Shown here piece after piece: positions 8,860 to 17,790 of a stretch of DNA of 55,826 bases. Made by a program: the position numbers and the translations under genes. The notes beneath the pieces are model-generated. The model was not told the DNA's origin, ran no database searches, and saw nothing but the letters and a program-made list of their open reading frames with translations. The stretch is from Fibrobacter sp. (GTDB lineage Bacteria; Fibrobacterota; Fibrobacteria; Fibrobacterales; Fibrobacteraceae). Numbering within the stretch: the stretch's first letter is position 1; each line of letters starts with the position of its first letter. The stretch lies in NCBI GenBank assembly GCA_017615055.1, contig JAGAAW010000074.1:1-55826 (forward strand). The letters run 5' to 3'.

Positions 8860-10851
8860 CTACATGTAGGCGGAATCCAGGCCCTTGACGGGCACATAGC
8901 GCCTATTTCCGAGTTCATCAATGATAATGGCGACCCCGGCGAGGTAGTTGAGCCACTTTCCGCCGTCATGCTTCTTGAGGTTCACCTTGCCCTGCGTGCA
9001 GTAGACCACCAGCGGAACCATCACCTTGTCATGGGAACTGAGCACCACGAACCTCTGCGCCGGGTCGTTGTACTTCGCGAGGAGCACATCGACAATCAGT
9101 TCCACGGAACGTTCGTCCAGTGCGTAGAACGCCGCATTATCACCACTCGTGTAGGCGCCCGTGTAGGCGTACTTGGATGTCAGTTCCCAGCCGCCACAGT
9201 TACAGTCGGACTTTGCCTTGTCATTCGCTTCCTGACTGAACGTGTACCAGTCATCGTTAAGTTGAGGGAATGTGTCACGCACGTCGTACTGCTGGCCCCT
9301 ACCCTTCGCAATGTACTCCACGGTCTGGTGTGCACGCTTGAACTCGGAGCCACCCAGCAAGAAATCTTCCGAGAACTTGGTGAGCTTCTTGCCCACGTCT
9401 TCGGACTGAGACTTGCCATTATCCGTAAGCGAACCACTCTTGCTCGTGTCGTCACCGCGTTCCGCATGACGGAGCACGAAAATCACACGCTCGTTCGGCT
9501 TGATTCCTTCGTAGACATCCTTGATATCGGTAAAGGTCGCCGTTGCCGACATTTGAACAAAGTAAGAATCCTTTTCCACCTCGGTAGCGATACGCCACTT
9601 GCCACCATCGTAAGTGTAGTAGAGGTTTCCGGTAAAGGCGCCCACGCGCACTTCGCCAGCCTCACCTACCCCAAAACCGTAGGTATCCTTCAGGCTATCG
9701 GGCATAAAGGCAAGCCCACCATCAACCCTACAGACAAAGCGCTCCTTCGAGAGCGAGTAATCCGAAACTGCAGGTGCATAGAAAGCGCTCGCCTCGTTCC
9801 CCACGAAGAACGCGGAATCCATATTGTCGGCATTGCAGGCATCGAGCCCGAGGGCGCTACGGTAGAACTCCCGCAGGTAGTATTCAAATTCAGGAACTTC
9901 CGCAAGGCCTCCCGCGACAATTTCTGCACGGATGGCGGCAAACCCGTCGGCAGCATCCTGGCCCAGCACCCAGTCCGCAACAGATATGCGCTGGAGGGAA
10001 TCGGCCCAGTCGCCCGCCGTAGCGATACCCGTAGTAAGCGAGTCAAGGAAGGCAGCCCCGCCTTCGGCAATGCGGTGCGAAACGATTACGTGTAGGGCAA
10101 GCGTCGCCGCATCAATACTTTCTTGAGAAGGTTCGGCAGAATCACCCGTAACCCCTGCGAACCGGAAGGCCTTCCAGATATCGGCAGCGGCCTTATCAAG
10201 GGATTCCGCAAATTTGTCGGCACCCACCCACCCGTCGGCAAACGCACGGGCCGTCTGCAAATGCTTGAACAGGTTCACTTCTGCCTGGGCACCTCCAGAA
10301 AGGTCTACGGCAAGCAAAAGCAAGATCTTCTGGGCCGGGGCTCCCAACAGCGTGACGCCGGCAAGGTTTACCGTAACAAGGGGCGACATGAAGCCCGCGG
10401 TATCGGTGGTACCCGCTTCATAAATACTCGTGGTCGCGCCCTCCAGCGAGAGGAACGGAGAGGCGAACTTGTCCAGCGAAACACCAGTAAATTCAAAAGT
10501 GGAAATCCAGTCGGTATCCGTGGAAAATTCCTGATTACCAGGAATCGTGTCCGTGACCTTATTGAGCGAGTCACCTTTGGCAAGGGAGTCAAGCACCGTG
10601 ACCGTATCGGAATCCTTTGCAAAATCACCACCGGGACGGGCAGAAATAACGGTATCGGGGAGATTGTTCCAGAAGCGCGAAGAAGAAGACAGACCGGATA
10701 CGTCACCATACCATTCAGAGGACGATGACTCCAGGGACTGCTCATCGGGCGAGGACGAAGAATCGTCGCCACAGGCGATAAGCCCGAAGGCCAGCGCACA
10801 AACAAACGCCCAAACGAAACCGGCAAGCCTATTTTCTTTACGTGTACCCAT
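8860..10851 (-). CDS. Lipoprotein with C-terminal histidine-phosphatase domain (paralogue 1 of 4, operon head)
   Basis: 663 residues. ATG at 10851 (MGTRKEN) is preferred to an ATG at 10884 because GGGAG lies about 8 bases before it and the signal peptide (FVWAFVCALAFGLIAC) then starts properly. A Ser/Asp linker is followed by a unique helical domain (about 150-300), the shared middle domain (VADWVLGQD, ERFVC, DTYGFGVGEAG) and the histidine phosphatase: VLRHAERGDD near 461, GSLTDNG, LSSHD, and the tail YVPVKGLDSAYM. As the first gene it has a -10-like TATTATAT about 50 bases upstream. It diverges from its paralogues before the middle domain, so the N-terminal module may give each copy its own specificity (inference). 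Confidence 0.8.
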   Translation of the reverse strand: MGTRKENRLAGFVWAFVCALAFGLIACGDDSSSSPDEQSLESSSSEWYGDVSGLSSSSRFWNNLPDTVISARPGGDFAKDSDTVTVLDSLAKGDSLNKVTDTIPGNQEFSTDTDWISTFEFTGVSLDKFASPFLSLEGATTSIYEAGTTDTAGFMSPLVTVNLAGVTLLGAPAQKILLLLAVDLSGGAQAEVNLFKHLQTARAFADGWVGADKFAESLDKAAADIWKAFRFAGVTGDSAEPSQESIDAATLALHVIVSHRIAEGGAAFLDSLTTGIATAGDWADSLQRISVADWVLGQDAADGFAAIRAEIVAGGLAEVPEFEYYLREFYRSALGLDACNADNMDSAFFVGNEASAFYAPAVSDYSLSKERFVCRVDGGLAFMPDSLKDTYGFGVGEAGEVRVGAFTGNLYYTYDGGKWRIATEVEKDSYFVQMSATATFTDIKDVYEGIKPNERVIFVLRHAERGDDTSKSGSLTDNGKSQSEDVGKKLTKFSEDFLLGGSEFKRAHQTVEYIAKGRGQQYDVRDTFPQLNDDWYTFSQEANDKAKSDCNCGGWELTSKYAYTGAYTSGDNAAFYALDERSVELIVDVLLAKYNDPAQRFVVLSSHDKVMVPLVVYCTQGKVNLKKHDGGKWLNYLAGVAIIIDELGNRRYVPVKGLDSAYM

Positions 10852-10900
10852 CAAAACGCTCCCTGCACACCAGTGCGGAGTCATACACCCGTAATAAAGA

Positions 10901-10909
10901 TATAATATT
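10901..10909 (-). promoter_or_regulatory. Putative -10 of the four-gene phosphatase lipoprotein operon
   Basis: The minus strand reads AATATTATATC at this place, about 50 bases before the first start codon and downstream of the CoA-transferase stop. It resembles the AT-rich -10 elements before other genes of the window. No convincing -35 is seen. Identified by position and composition only. Confidence 0.35.
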
Positions 10910-10952
10910 TTCTACAGGAGGGGAACAGCGCCCCCTCCCGACTAATTCCAAC

Positions 10953-12440
10953 TTATAGCATTTTCCCGGTTTCAAGGAACCGGTTGTGCATTTCGAAGGC
11001 ACGGTCGAGCGCGAGCGGCAGGTGTTTGCCCTTCGCATGCTTCAATCCGTACTCCAAAAAGTCCGTCAGAGGCTCGCGGAAGTCGGGGTGGGCGCAGTTC
11101 TTGATGATTAGGCGTGCACGGTCTTCGGATGCCAACCCGCGAAGGTCGGCAAGACCCTGCTCCGTCACAAAAATCTGCGTATCGTGTTCCGTGTGGTCCA
11201 CGTGGCTCACGTAAGGCACTATGCTAGAGATGGCCCCGCCCTTTGCGACAGAGGGCGTGAGGAAGAACCCGAGGGCACAGTTGCGGGCGAAATCCGCTGA
11301 ACCGCCGATACCGTTCATCATCGCCGAGCCGCATACGAGACTGCTGTTCACGTTCCCGAAGATATCCGCCTCGAGGGCAGTATTCATCGAGATGACGCCC
11401 ACACGGCGGATGAGGTCGGGACTGTTGCTCACTTCCTGCTGGCGGAGCACGAAGTGCTTTTTCCAGTCGGCAGCATTCTGCACGAACTCGCGCTGGGCAC
11501 TTTCGGACAAAGTAAGCGCCGTACCGGAGGCAACGCCGAGCTTGCCGTTCTTGAGTAGTGGGAGCACTGCCTCCTGGATAACTTCGGTAAACAGGTCGAT
11601 GCGCCCGAGACGCTCGTCGTTTGCCATCGCGCAGAGAACCGCGTTCGCAACCTTGCCCACGCCGCTCTGGTACGCCATCCCCTTCGGGAGGTTCCCGTGA
11701 GATTCCTCGTAGCGGATAAAGTCGAGGATGCGCTCGCCGATATTGCGAGAAACGTCATCGGGTTCGACAAACGGGGTCACCTCATCGTAGCCGTCATTCT
11801 CGACGACCGCGACGACCTTGCCCGTATCGACCTTCACGAACTCATCGCCCGCGCGGTCACCCGCACTGTATATCGCGAGCGGCCTTGCATGCGGGGGCAG
11901 TTCCGGAAGGGCATTGTCGTGAATGCCCATGCAGCTGTCACCCAGGCGGGTATTGAGTTCCAAAATAATCTTCTGCGCCATGTCGAGGTAGCAGACCGAG
12001 TTCCCGCCCGAGGTAGAAAGGCACACGCGGCCGTCGGGCAGTATCGCACTCACCTCGATAATCGCTACCGTCGGGGGCGGCACTGCACCCGTGCGCACGA
12101 GGTAGCCCATCTTCCCGAGGTGGGCGTCGATATAGCGGATGCTCCCGTCGTTTATTCCCTTGCGGAGGCTCGGGTTGCTCTGGTAGGGCATGCGGAGTTT
12201 CATTGCTCCCGCGCGGGCGAGCGCTCCGTCGCAGCTGTCGCCGGTAGAGGCACCCGCATAGAGCGTCACCTGGAACTTTTCTCCGGCGGCGTGCAGTTTT
12301 TCGGCGCGGGCCGCGAGTGCGAGCGGGACCGCCTTCGGGTAACCTGCGAGCGTGAAGCCCGAAACGCCAAGAATATCTCCATCCAGAATCATTGCCGCGG
12401 CATCTTCCGCAGAGCACTTCTTACTAGTAATCCAGTCCAT
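10953..12440 (-). CDS. Succinate:acetate CoA-transferase / acetyl-CoA hydrolase family
   Basis: 495 residues from ATG at 12440 (MDWITSKKC). A longer frame back to 12584 would overlap the next gene and adds no family sequence. The whole length matches the acetyl-CoA hydrolase/transferase family (Ach1, AarC, ScpC types; usual size about 500). Visible features: GVSGFTLAGYPKAVP near the N-terminus, LYAGASTGDS, the Glu of ALEADIFGNVNSS (the position of the covalent glutamyl-CoA residue in AarC) and the glycine loop GIGGSADFARN. Known role of the family: moving CoA between succinyl-CoA and acetate (or propionate). That suits an organism excreting succinate and acetate, but the exact pair cannot be fixed from sequence. 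Cytoplasmic. Confidence 0.88.
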   Translation of the reverse strand: MDWITSKKCSAEDAAAMILDGDILGVSGFTLAGYPKAVPLALAARAEKLHAAGEKFQVTLYAGASTGDSCDGALARAGAMKLRMPYQSNPSLRKGINDGSIRYIDAHLGKMGYLVRTGAVPPPTVAIIEVSAILPDGRVCLSTSGGNSVCYLDMAQKIILELNTRLGDSCMGIHDNALPELPPHARPLAIYSAGDRAGDEFVKVDTGKVVAVVENDGYDEVTPFVEPDDVSRNIGERILDFIRYEESHGNLPKGMAYQSGVGKVANAVLCAMANDERLGRIDLFTEVIQEAVLPLLKNGKLGVASGTALTLSESAQREFVQNAADWKKHFVLRQQEVSNSPDLIRRVGVISMNTALEADIFGNVNSSLVCGSAMMNGIGGSADFARNCALGFFLTPSVAKGGAISSIVPYVSHVDHTEHDTQIFVTEQGLADLRGLASEDRARLIIKNCAHPDFREPLTDFLEYGLKHAKGKHLPLALDRAFEMHNRFLETGKML

Positions 12441-12454
12441 ATTGCAAATGTAGT

Positions 12455-12871
12455 TTATGACTTGAAAACCCACTTCTTGTAGAGCGTGAAACTCGCAAGC
12501 ACGTAGACCACGTTCGCGACAATGTTCGCGAAATACGTGGGCTTCATGAACTGCGAAATCCAGGCACTGAACGGCTGGCACCACTGCGCATTCTGCAGCA
12601 GGTAAACACAGCCCTCAAGAGTTGCGAGGTTGAGCGCATAGCTCAGCAGGAACACTATCACGAACCGCACCACCTCGGTGCGCTTGCGGTTATTGCTCTT
12701 GAAATTCCAGATACGGTTCATGAGGTAGCTGTTGACGCCGCCCGCAACAAACCCTAAAAAGTTCGAGAGTTCCAGGTTCCAGTCCAGCAGCTGGTGCAAC
12801 ACCCACACCACGGCAAGCGTGATGAGCGTGTTTATGATGCCGATGGCATTGTACTTGATGAAGTGCAGCAC
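12455..12871 (-). CDS. GtrA-family four-helix membrane protein
   Basis: 138 residues with four predicted transmembrane helices, and the GtrA signature pattern: FIKYNAIGIINT at the N-terminus, FVAGGVNSYLMNRIWNF in the middle and FTLYKKWVF at the end. The family is linked to moving lipid-bound sugars or to cell-surface polysaccharide synthesis. The start is GTG at 12871 and has no Shine-Dalgarno; a TATTATAC -10-like element lies directly before it, so the mRNA would be nearly leaderless or the real start is different. The CoA-transferase gene follows after 14 bases. Confidence 0.8.
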   Translation of the reverse strand: MLHFIKYNAIGIINTLITLAVVWVLHQLLDWNLELSNFLGFVAGGVNSYLMNRIWNFKSNNRKRTEVVRFVIVFLLSYALNLATLEGCVYLLQNAQWCQPFSAWISQFMKPTYFANIVANVVYVLASFTLYKKWVFKS

Positions 12872-12882
12872 AGGTATAATAT

Positions 12883-12913
12883 AGTTACTAGTTACCAGTT
12901 ACTAGTTACTAGT
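12883..12913. repeat. Short direct repeats of the TTACTAGT type
   Basis: Overlapping copies of AGTTACTAGT / AGTTACCAGT stand in tandem upstream of the GtrA gene. A further TTACTAGTAA occurs at 12421-12430. The repeats sit where a -35 region would be. No function assigned. Confidence 0.6.
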
Positions 12914-12968
12914 GAAATTAGACAAGCGATTTTATCCGTTGTTTTACTGTGGTAGCGCGAGCGATATA

Positions 12969-13000
12969 CAAAAAGACTCCCCCAAGAGGGAGAGTCTTTT
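12969..13000 (-). terminator. Terminator of the OmpA-family gene
   Basis: Minus-strand hairpin AAAAGACTC...GAGTCTTTT with extra C:G pairs inside, ending in TTTTTG. It lies 21 bases after the stop codon of the OmpA gene. Confidence 0.8.
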
Positions 13001-13020
13001 GAAGATCTAGAAGCCTTCAG

Positions 13021-15486
13021 TTACTTGTCGAACGGAACGAATTCCACGCGACGGTTCTGCTTACGACCCTTCTTGGTGGAGTTGCTTGCGATCGGCTTGT
13101 CCGGACCGTAACCGACAGCGCGGAGACGATCGGCAGCGATGCCGCCCTTCTTCACAAAGTAGTCAACCACAGCCTGGGCACGCTTCTGAGAGAGATCCTT
13201 GTTCTTCTTGGCGGAGCCGACGTTGTCGGTGTGGCCCTGAATTTCAAGGTTCACGCTCGGGTGCTGCTTCAGGAGGTTCACGAGGTCGTTCAACTTGCCG
13301 TAGCTGTTCTTGGTGAACTTGGTGGAGTTCGTCTGGAACTCGATACCGTGCTTGAGCTCGTTGAGGTCTTCCTTCTTGTTGAGCGGGCAGCCCTTCTCAT
13401 CAATCTTGGTGCCTTCGAGAGTGTACGGGCACTTGTCGAGGTAGTCGGCAACGCCGTCCTTGTCGGTATCCATCGGGCAGCCGACAGAGTCAACAGAGAC
13501 ATCGGCCGGAGTTTCCTGGCACTGGTCAAGGCCATCGAACACGCCGTCCTTATCGCTATCCATCGGGCAGCCAGTAGAGTCGACAGTGATACCCGGCTTG
13601 GTGTTCGGGCACTTGTCGTTGTCATCAGGCACGCCGTCCTTGTCGTAGTCCATCGGGCAACCGGTGTTGTCAACGGTGGTACCAGCCGGAGTATTCGGGC
13701 ACTTGTCGTTGGCATCAAACACGCCGTCCTTGTCGGTATCAGCCGGGCAGCCGGTAGAATCAACAGGCACGCCCTGCTTGGTGTTCGGGCACTGGTCAGC
13801 ATCGTCCGGAACGCCGTCGCCATCGTAGTCGCCTTCGCAACCTTCAGCATTCACCTGAGCACCCTGCTTGGTGTTCGGGCACTTGTCGAGAGCATCAGCA
13901 ACGCCATCCTTGTCAGCATCAGCCGGGCAGCCGAGGGAGTCAACCGGGAGGCCAGCCGGAGTGTTGAGGCACTTGTCGAGAGCATCGGGCACGCCGTCCT
14001 TGTCGCTATCCATCGGGCAACCGAGAGAGTCAACCGGGAAGCCGGCCGGAGTATCGGCACACTTGTCGAGGTCATCCGTCACGCCGTCCTTGTCGGTATC
14101 CTTCGGGCAACCCGTGGTATCGACAGAAACGCCCTTCGGGGTGTTCGGGCAGCGGTCGAAGGAATCTTCCACGCCGTCACCGTCGAAGTCACCTTCGCAG
14201 CCGTTGATGCCGACCTGGTGGCCTTCCGGAGTTTCATTGCACTTGTCAATACCATCATAGACGCCATCCTTGTCGGTGTCGAACGGGCAGCCGACAGAGT
14301 CGATGGTTGCGCCCTGCGGAGTACCCGGGCACTTGTCGAAGCCATCGAGAACGCCATCCTTGTCGCCGTCGAGCGGGCAGCCCACGGAGTCAACAACGGC
14401 ACCCTTCGGGGTGTTGGCGCAGGAATCCTTCTTGTCAACAACGCCGTCGCCATCGGAGTCCTTACCCTTGTTGCCGAAGCGCCAGGTGAGGGCTGCAGTA
14501 CCGGCAAAGCGCGGAGTCGGAACGTAGCCGTAGGTAACCTTGTTGCCGCGTTCGTCCATGTAACGGATCGTGTAGAGTTCCACGTCTTCCATTTCGTCGT
14601 CCCAGTCGTAACCGATGTTGCCGAGGGCGCGGACAGAAATGTCAAGACCCATAGCGAAGTCGATGTTCCAGGGCAGGTGGAAGCGGAAGCCCGGAGTGAT
14701 GACCATCGGGTCAGCGATGGCTTCACGCGGGTAACCCGTCTGCTGCACGCGGAATTCGCCAGAGTATTCGAGGAAGGCATCCATCCAGGAGAGCGGGAGC
14801 CAGTTCACGCCCGTACCGTAGACGAGCGTGTGAGCCTGACCGTCACCCATGGCGAGCACGATGCCGGCATGGGAGTTCCAACGGATGGGGATGTTCTTCT
14901 TGGTGAGGTCCAAGGTGAACTCGAGAGTCATGCCCATAGCAAAGTTGTCGGCAGAGAACGGATGAGTAACACCTTCATCGTTCAGGTACCAGGCATGGCG
15001 GGGACGAGTACCCACGGAGTTTTCACCCGTCGGAATATAGAAGTCGAACATGGCGGCAAGGCCGAAGATGCTCTCGTCGCTGAACGGCACGCCGGCCTTG
15101 AACCAGAGGTCAAGGTCACCACGGCTCGTGGTCCACATGTCCAGGTAACCGGACGGACCTTCGTCGTCGTTAGCGTGGTCGTAGTAGAGCGGAAGGCTCA
15201 CACCGACATCCAAGAAGTCGAGAAGACCAATCGCAGCATTGAAGTTACCGGCGAGGGTCCAGTCCCACTGGTTTAACGTGTAGGTCTTGCCCTGATAGTT
15301 GTACGCACCACCACGGGTAAGAGACCAGGAATCCAGGGTAATGTCACCACCCGTGCCAATGGAGAAATTCCACTGGCCAAGAGTACTGGCATTGTGCTGG
15401 TGGATACCGTCAACACCGCCCATCAACCCGCTTTGGGCGAAGGCCATGCTACCGGCAAGTAGAGAAAGAGCGATTGCTTTTTTCAT
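13021..15486 (-). CDS. OmpA-family outer-membrane protein with twelve thrombospondin type-3 repeats
   Basis: 821 residues. The signal peptide is cut after AFA (near 17). Residues about 20-335 look like a beta-barrel, with alternating aromatic/polar strands. They are followed by twelve 30-residue calcium-binding TSP type-3 repeats (about 341-705; units such as DKDGVPDALDKC with a conserved GC pair), then an OmpA C-terminal peptidoglycan-binding domain (about 715-821, with IEFQTNS, GHTDNVG and NRRVEF). AAGGAG stands 5 bases before ATG 15486. The gene lies 20 bases after the tyrosine-autokinase stop and has its own terminator. Role: anchoring the outer membrane to the wall, with a long stiff spacer. 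Barrel assignment is inference. Confidence 0.92.
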   Translation of the reverse strand: MKKAIALSLLAGSMAFAQSGLMGGVDGIHQHNASTLGQWNFSIGTGGDITLDSWSLTRGGAYNYQGKTYTLNQWDWTLAGNFNAAIGLLDFLDVGVSLPLYYDHANDDEGPSGYLDMWTTSRGDLDLWFKAGVPFSDESIFGLAAMFDFYIPTGENSVGTRPRHAWYLNDEGVTHPFSADNFAMGMTLEFTLDLTKKNIPIRWNSHAGIVLAMGDGQAHTLVYGTGVNWLPLSWMDAFLEYSGEFRVQQTGYPREAIADPMVITPGFRFHLPWNIDFAMGLDISVRALGNIGYDWDDEMEDVELYTIRYMDERGNKVTYGYVPTPRFAGTAALTWRFGNKGKDSDGDGVVDKKDSCANTPKGAVVDSVGCPLDGDKDGVLDGFDKCPGTPQGATIDSVGCPFDTDKDGVYDGIDKCNETPEGHQVGINGCEGDFDGDGVEDSFDRCPNTPKGVSVDTTGCPKDTDKDGVTDDLDKCADTPAGFPVDSLGCPMDSDKDGVPDALDKCLNTPAGLPVDSLGCPADADKDGVADALDKCPNTKQGAQVNAEGCEGDYDGDGVPDDADQCPNTKQGVPVDSTGCPADTDKDGVFDANDKCPNTPAGTTVDNTGCPMDYDKDGVPDDNDKCPNTKPGITVDSTGCPMDSDKDGVFDGLDQCQETPADVSVDSVGCPMDTDKDGVADYLDKCPYTLEGTKIDEKGCPLNKKEDLNELKHGIEFQTNSTKFTKNSYGKLNDLVNLLKQHPSVNLEIQGHTDNVGSAKKNKDLSQKRAQAVVDYFVKKGGIAADRLRAVGYGPDKPIASNSTKKGRKQNRRVEFVPFDK
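13375..14480 (-). repeat. 90-bp tandem coding repeats (TSP type-3 units)
   Basis: Twelve in-frame units of 90 bp inside the OmpA gene. Each codes for D-x-D-G-V..D..D-x-C..(T)P.G..(V/I)D...GC. Units 3 and 7 end in GCEGD instead of GCP.D and have a different register of acidic residues. DNA identity between units is high, so copy number may vary among strains. Confidence 0.9.
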
Positions 15487-15506
15487 CTATACTCCTTATT
15501 GTGTTG

Positions 15507-17627
15507 TTAATACTTCTTGTAGCCATAGTAGCCGTAGTAGCCACCATAGCCATAGCCCGAATGACGTTCGCACTTGTTGAATACGAAGGCCTTCGGCAAA
15601 GGTGTTTCGGTACTGCGGTCGAAGGTAGAGAGCGCTTCCTGGATGTTGTCCATGGTATGCGCAGACTGCTTCAGCACGCACAAAAGGTAATCCGCGTATT
15701 TTTCGACCAGGAGCGCGTCGCTGCACTGGAATATAGGCGGCGTATCAAGAATAATCAGGTCGTAACGGTCACGGAACGTGTCGAGGAACGTACCGAAGCG
15801 GTTCTTGTTCAAGAGGTCGCCCGGGTTCACCACGCGCTTGCCCGAACCGATGATGTGGTAGTTCTCGTTGACCACCTCGATGTACTCGTCATCGAACTTT
15901 TCGGCACGCAGCATTTCGCAGAGGCCCTTGTGGCCCTTCTTGAACATGCGGCCACGGCGCAGGTCCATATCCACAAGCAAAACCTTCTTGCCCGACATGG
16001 CGAAGGAACAGGCGAGGTTCGTGGAGACAAACGACTTGCCCACGCCCTCTATGAGGCCCGATACCATAAGGACCTTCTTGCCATCGGCAAAGAGCGAGAA
16101 CTCGAGTGCCGTCCTGAGGGCTCGGACCGACTCGGCAAACGGTTCGTCGGGCTTTTCGTGCACGACCGGATCGAGCACGTTGTTCTCGGTGCCCTTGCCG
16201 AGCATCGGGAGCTTACCGTACACGCCGATACCCGTAGCCTGCTCGACCTCGGTGCTGCTTGCGACACCGTTACGCGACATGCGACGCACGAGCACGATGG
16301 CACAGCCAAGGAGGAGGAACGCCAGGGCGACGCCACCAAAAATCAGCTTGCGGTTCGGCTTCGAGGGCTTTATGGGCACATAGGCCTGGTCCACGATACG
16401 CACGTTACCGACTTCACCCGCCTGAACCACGCGGAGCTGCTGGATGTTGTTCAGGAGGTTCGTGTAAAGCTTGTTGTTGACCTCGACTTCCTCTTGCAGG
16501 GAGAGGAATTCCTGCTGGGTCTTGGGGAGCTTGTCCGCCGCCTTCTTCTGCTTGGCAAGTTCGCCATAGAGCCTGGCCTGCTGCTGCTCGATGGTACGGA
16601 CCGTCGGGTGTTCCGCCTGGAACAGGCGCAGGGCTTCCTGCTTCTTCTGCTCGAGTTCAAGCAGGCGCTGCTGGAGGCTCACGTCCTTCTCGAGGTGGAC
16701 GCGGGTTTCGCCCGAAAGGTCGATAGTCCCGTTCGCATTGCGGAACGAGGTAAGCTTCTGTTCGGAGGAATCGAGCTTGGCCTTCACGCTCGGGAGCTGT
16801 TCTTCGAGGAAGTCGAGCGTCTTCTTGGCCTCGGCGCTACGCATCTCTATGTTCTGCTTGAGGTAGGTATTCGCAATGGAATTCAGGATGCCCGCCACGC
16901 GGTCCGGGTAGGCATGCTGCATGGAGACGCGGATAATTCCGGAATTCTTGCCCTCTTCCGAGACGCTCAGGCCACCCAGGAGACCGGCGACCGCCATCTG
17001 AGGATGGGTCGCACCCAGGAGGAAGATCTGGCCCGGACGGGCATTCAGGGAACGCACGCAAATGGCAAGCGTATCGCCCGCATAGGGCTGGCGGTAGGTT
17101 TCTCCGACCTCGCCCTTCAGCAATACGGCATCGTCCTCGCCCAGGAGTTCGTACTTGGTAGAATCGGCGAGCACGCGGGCCTTTATCTTGATTTTCGCCT
17201 CGGAAACGGCACGCGGGATGCTCAGGAACTCGAGGTCCATGCGGCCTTCCTTGTGCAACAGGCGGTCGAGCTTGTTCAGCGGTACGGCCGCGTAGCAGAG
17301 GCGCTGTTCCTCGACAACCGTAGAAAGGACCATGCGGCTCTTGATGAGCTGCATTTCCGCTTCGGAAGGGGTAGAAACATCGAGGAGGGCACCCATTTCG
17401 CCAAGCGCCTTGGACGACTTGTTGCCCTTAACATCCACCTGCAGAAGAATATCGCTCTTGTAGGCCGGGCGCATCCACATCGAGGCGAGGCCACCCACAA
17501 AAATGCCCAAAACAAGGAAAATACTTAAGAACTTCCACTTGCTCTTCAGGAACACCAGAATCTCGAGGATGTCGATCTCGTCATCTTCCGGTTTTGCCGT
17601 AGTGCCTTGCGGTACCTTAGTTTCCAT
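15507..17627 (-). CDS. Polysaccharide co-polymerase / tyrosine autokinase (Wzc-like)
   Basis: 706 residues from ATG 17627 (METK); a TTG just before is less likely. An N-terminal cytoplasmic stretch is followed by helix 1 (about 34-52), a Wzz-type periplasmic domain with coiled coils (about 60-430), helix 2 (about 445-465) and a BY-kinase domain: Walker A variant GLIEGVGKS (about 523), Walker A' LLVDMDLRRGR, Walker B LIILDTPP. The C-terminal 17 residues hold eight tyrosines (SGYGYGGYYGYY...), the usual autophosphorylation cluster. Family role: controls chain length and export of capsule or exopolysaccharide at the inner membrane. No wza or glycosyltransferase genes are beside it; instead the OmpA gene follows after 20 bases. 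Confidence 0.92.
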   Translation of the reverse strand: METKVPQGTTAKPEDDEIDILEILVFLKSKWKFLSIFLVLGIFVGGLASMWMRPAYKSDILLQVDVKGNKSSKALGEMGALLDVSTPSEAEMQLIKSRMVLSTVVEEQRLCYAAVPLNKLDRLLHKEGRMDLEFLSIPRAVSEAKIKIKARVLADSTKYELLGEDDAVLLKGEVGETYRQPYAGDTLAICVRSLNARPGQIFLLGATHPQMAVAGLLGGLSVSEEGKNSGIIRVSMQHAYPDRVAGILNSIANTYLKQNIEMRSAEAKKTLDFLEEQLPSVKAKLDSSEQKLTSFRNANGTIDLSGETRVHLEKDVSLQQRLLELEQKKQEALRLFQAEHPTVRTIEQQQARLYGELAKQKKAADKLPKTQQEFLSLQEEVEVNNKLYTNLLNNIQQLRVVQAGEVGNVRIVDQAYVPIKPSKPNRKLIFGGVALAFLLLGCAIVLVRRMSRNGVASSTEVEQATGIGVYGKLPMLGKGTENNVLDPVVHEKPDEPFAESVRALRTALEFSLFADGKKVLMVSGLIEGVGKSFVSTNLACSFAMSGKKVLLVDMDLRRGRMFKKGHKGLCEMLRAEKFDDEYIEVVNENYHIIGSGKRVVNPGDLLNKNRFGTFLDTFRDRYDLIILDTPPIFQCSDALLVEKYADYLLCVLKQSAHTMDNIQEALSTFDRSTETPLPKAFVFNKCERHSGYGYGGYYGYYGYKKY

Positions 17628-17790
17628 CAAAAAATCTCCAAGTCCTTATCAATCGTGAAGATACGTTCAATAAGGAAAAATACAATCTTATTACAAAAGT
17701 TAGCAATAAAATGAAAAAGCGTGTCTAAAGATATTATCTTCTACCCCCAGTGCAACGGAAAAAAGTGTAAAATCATCTAAATTGGCGAAA

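Noticed and set aside
12883..12913. Short CRISPR or phase-variation array of TTACTAGT units
   Set aside because: Units overlap and are 8-10 bases long with no spacers; too few for an obvious phase switch.
13231..15276. 681-codon plus-strand frame opposite the OmpA/TSP3 gene
   Set aside because: Shadow of the 90-bp repeats; the apparent repeats in the product only mirror the TSP3 units.
15474..17528. 684-codon plus-strand frame opposite the tyrosine autokinase
   Set aside because: No domains, and the minus strand carries clear Wzz and BY-kinase motifs.
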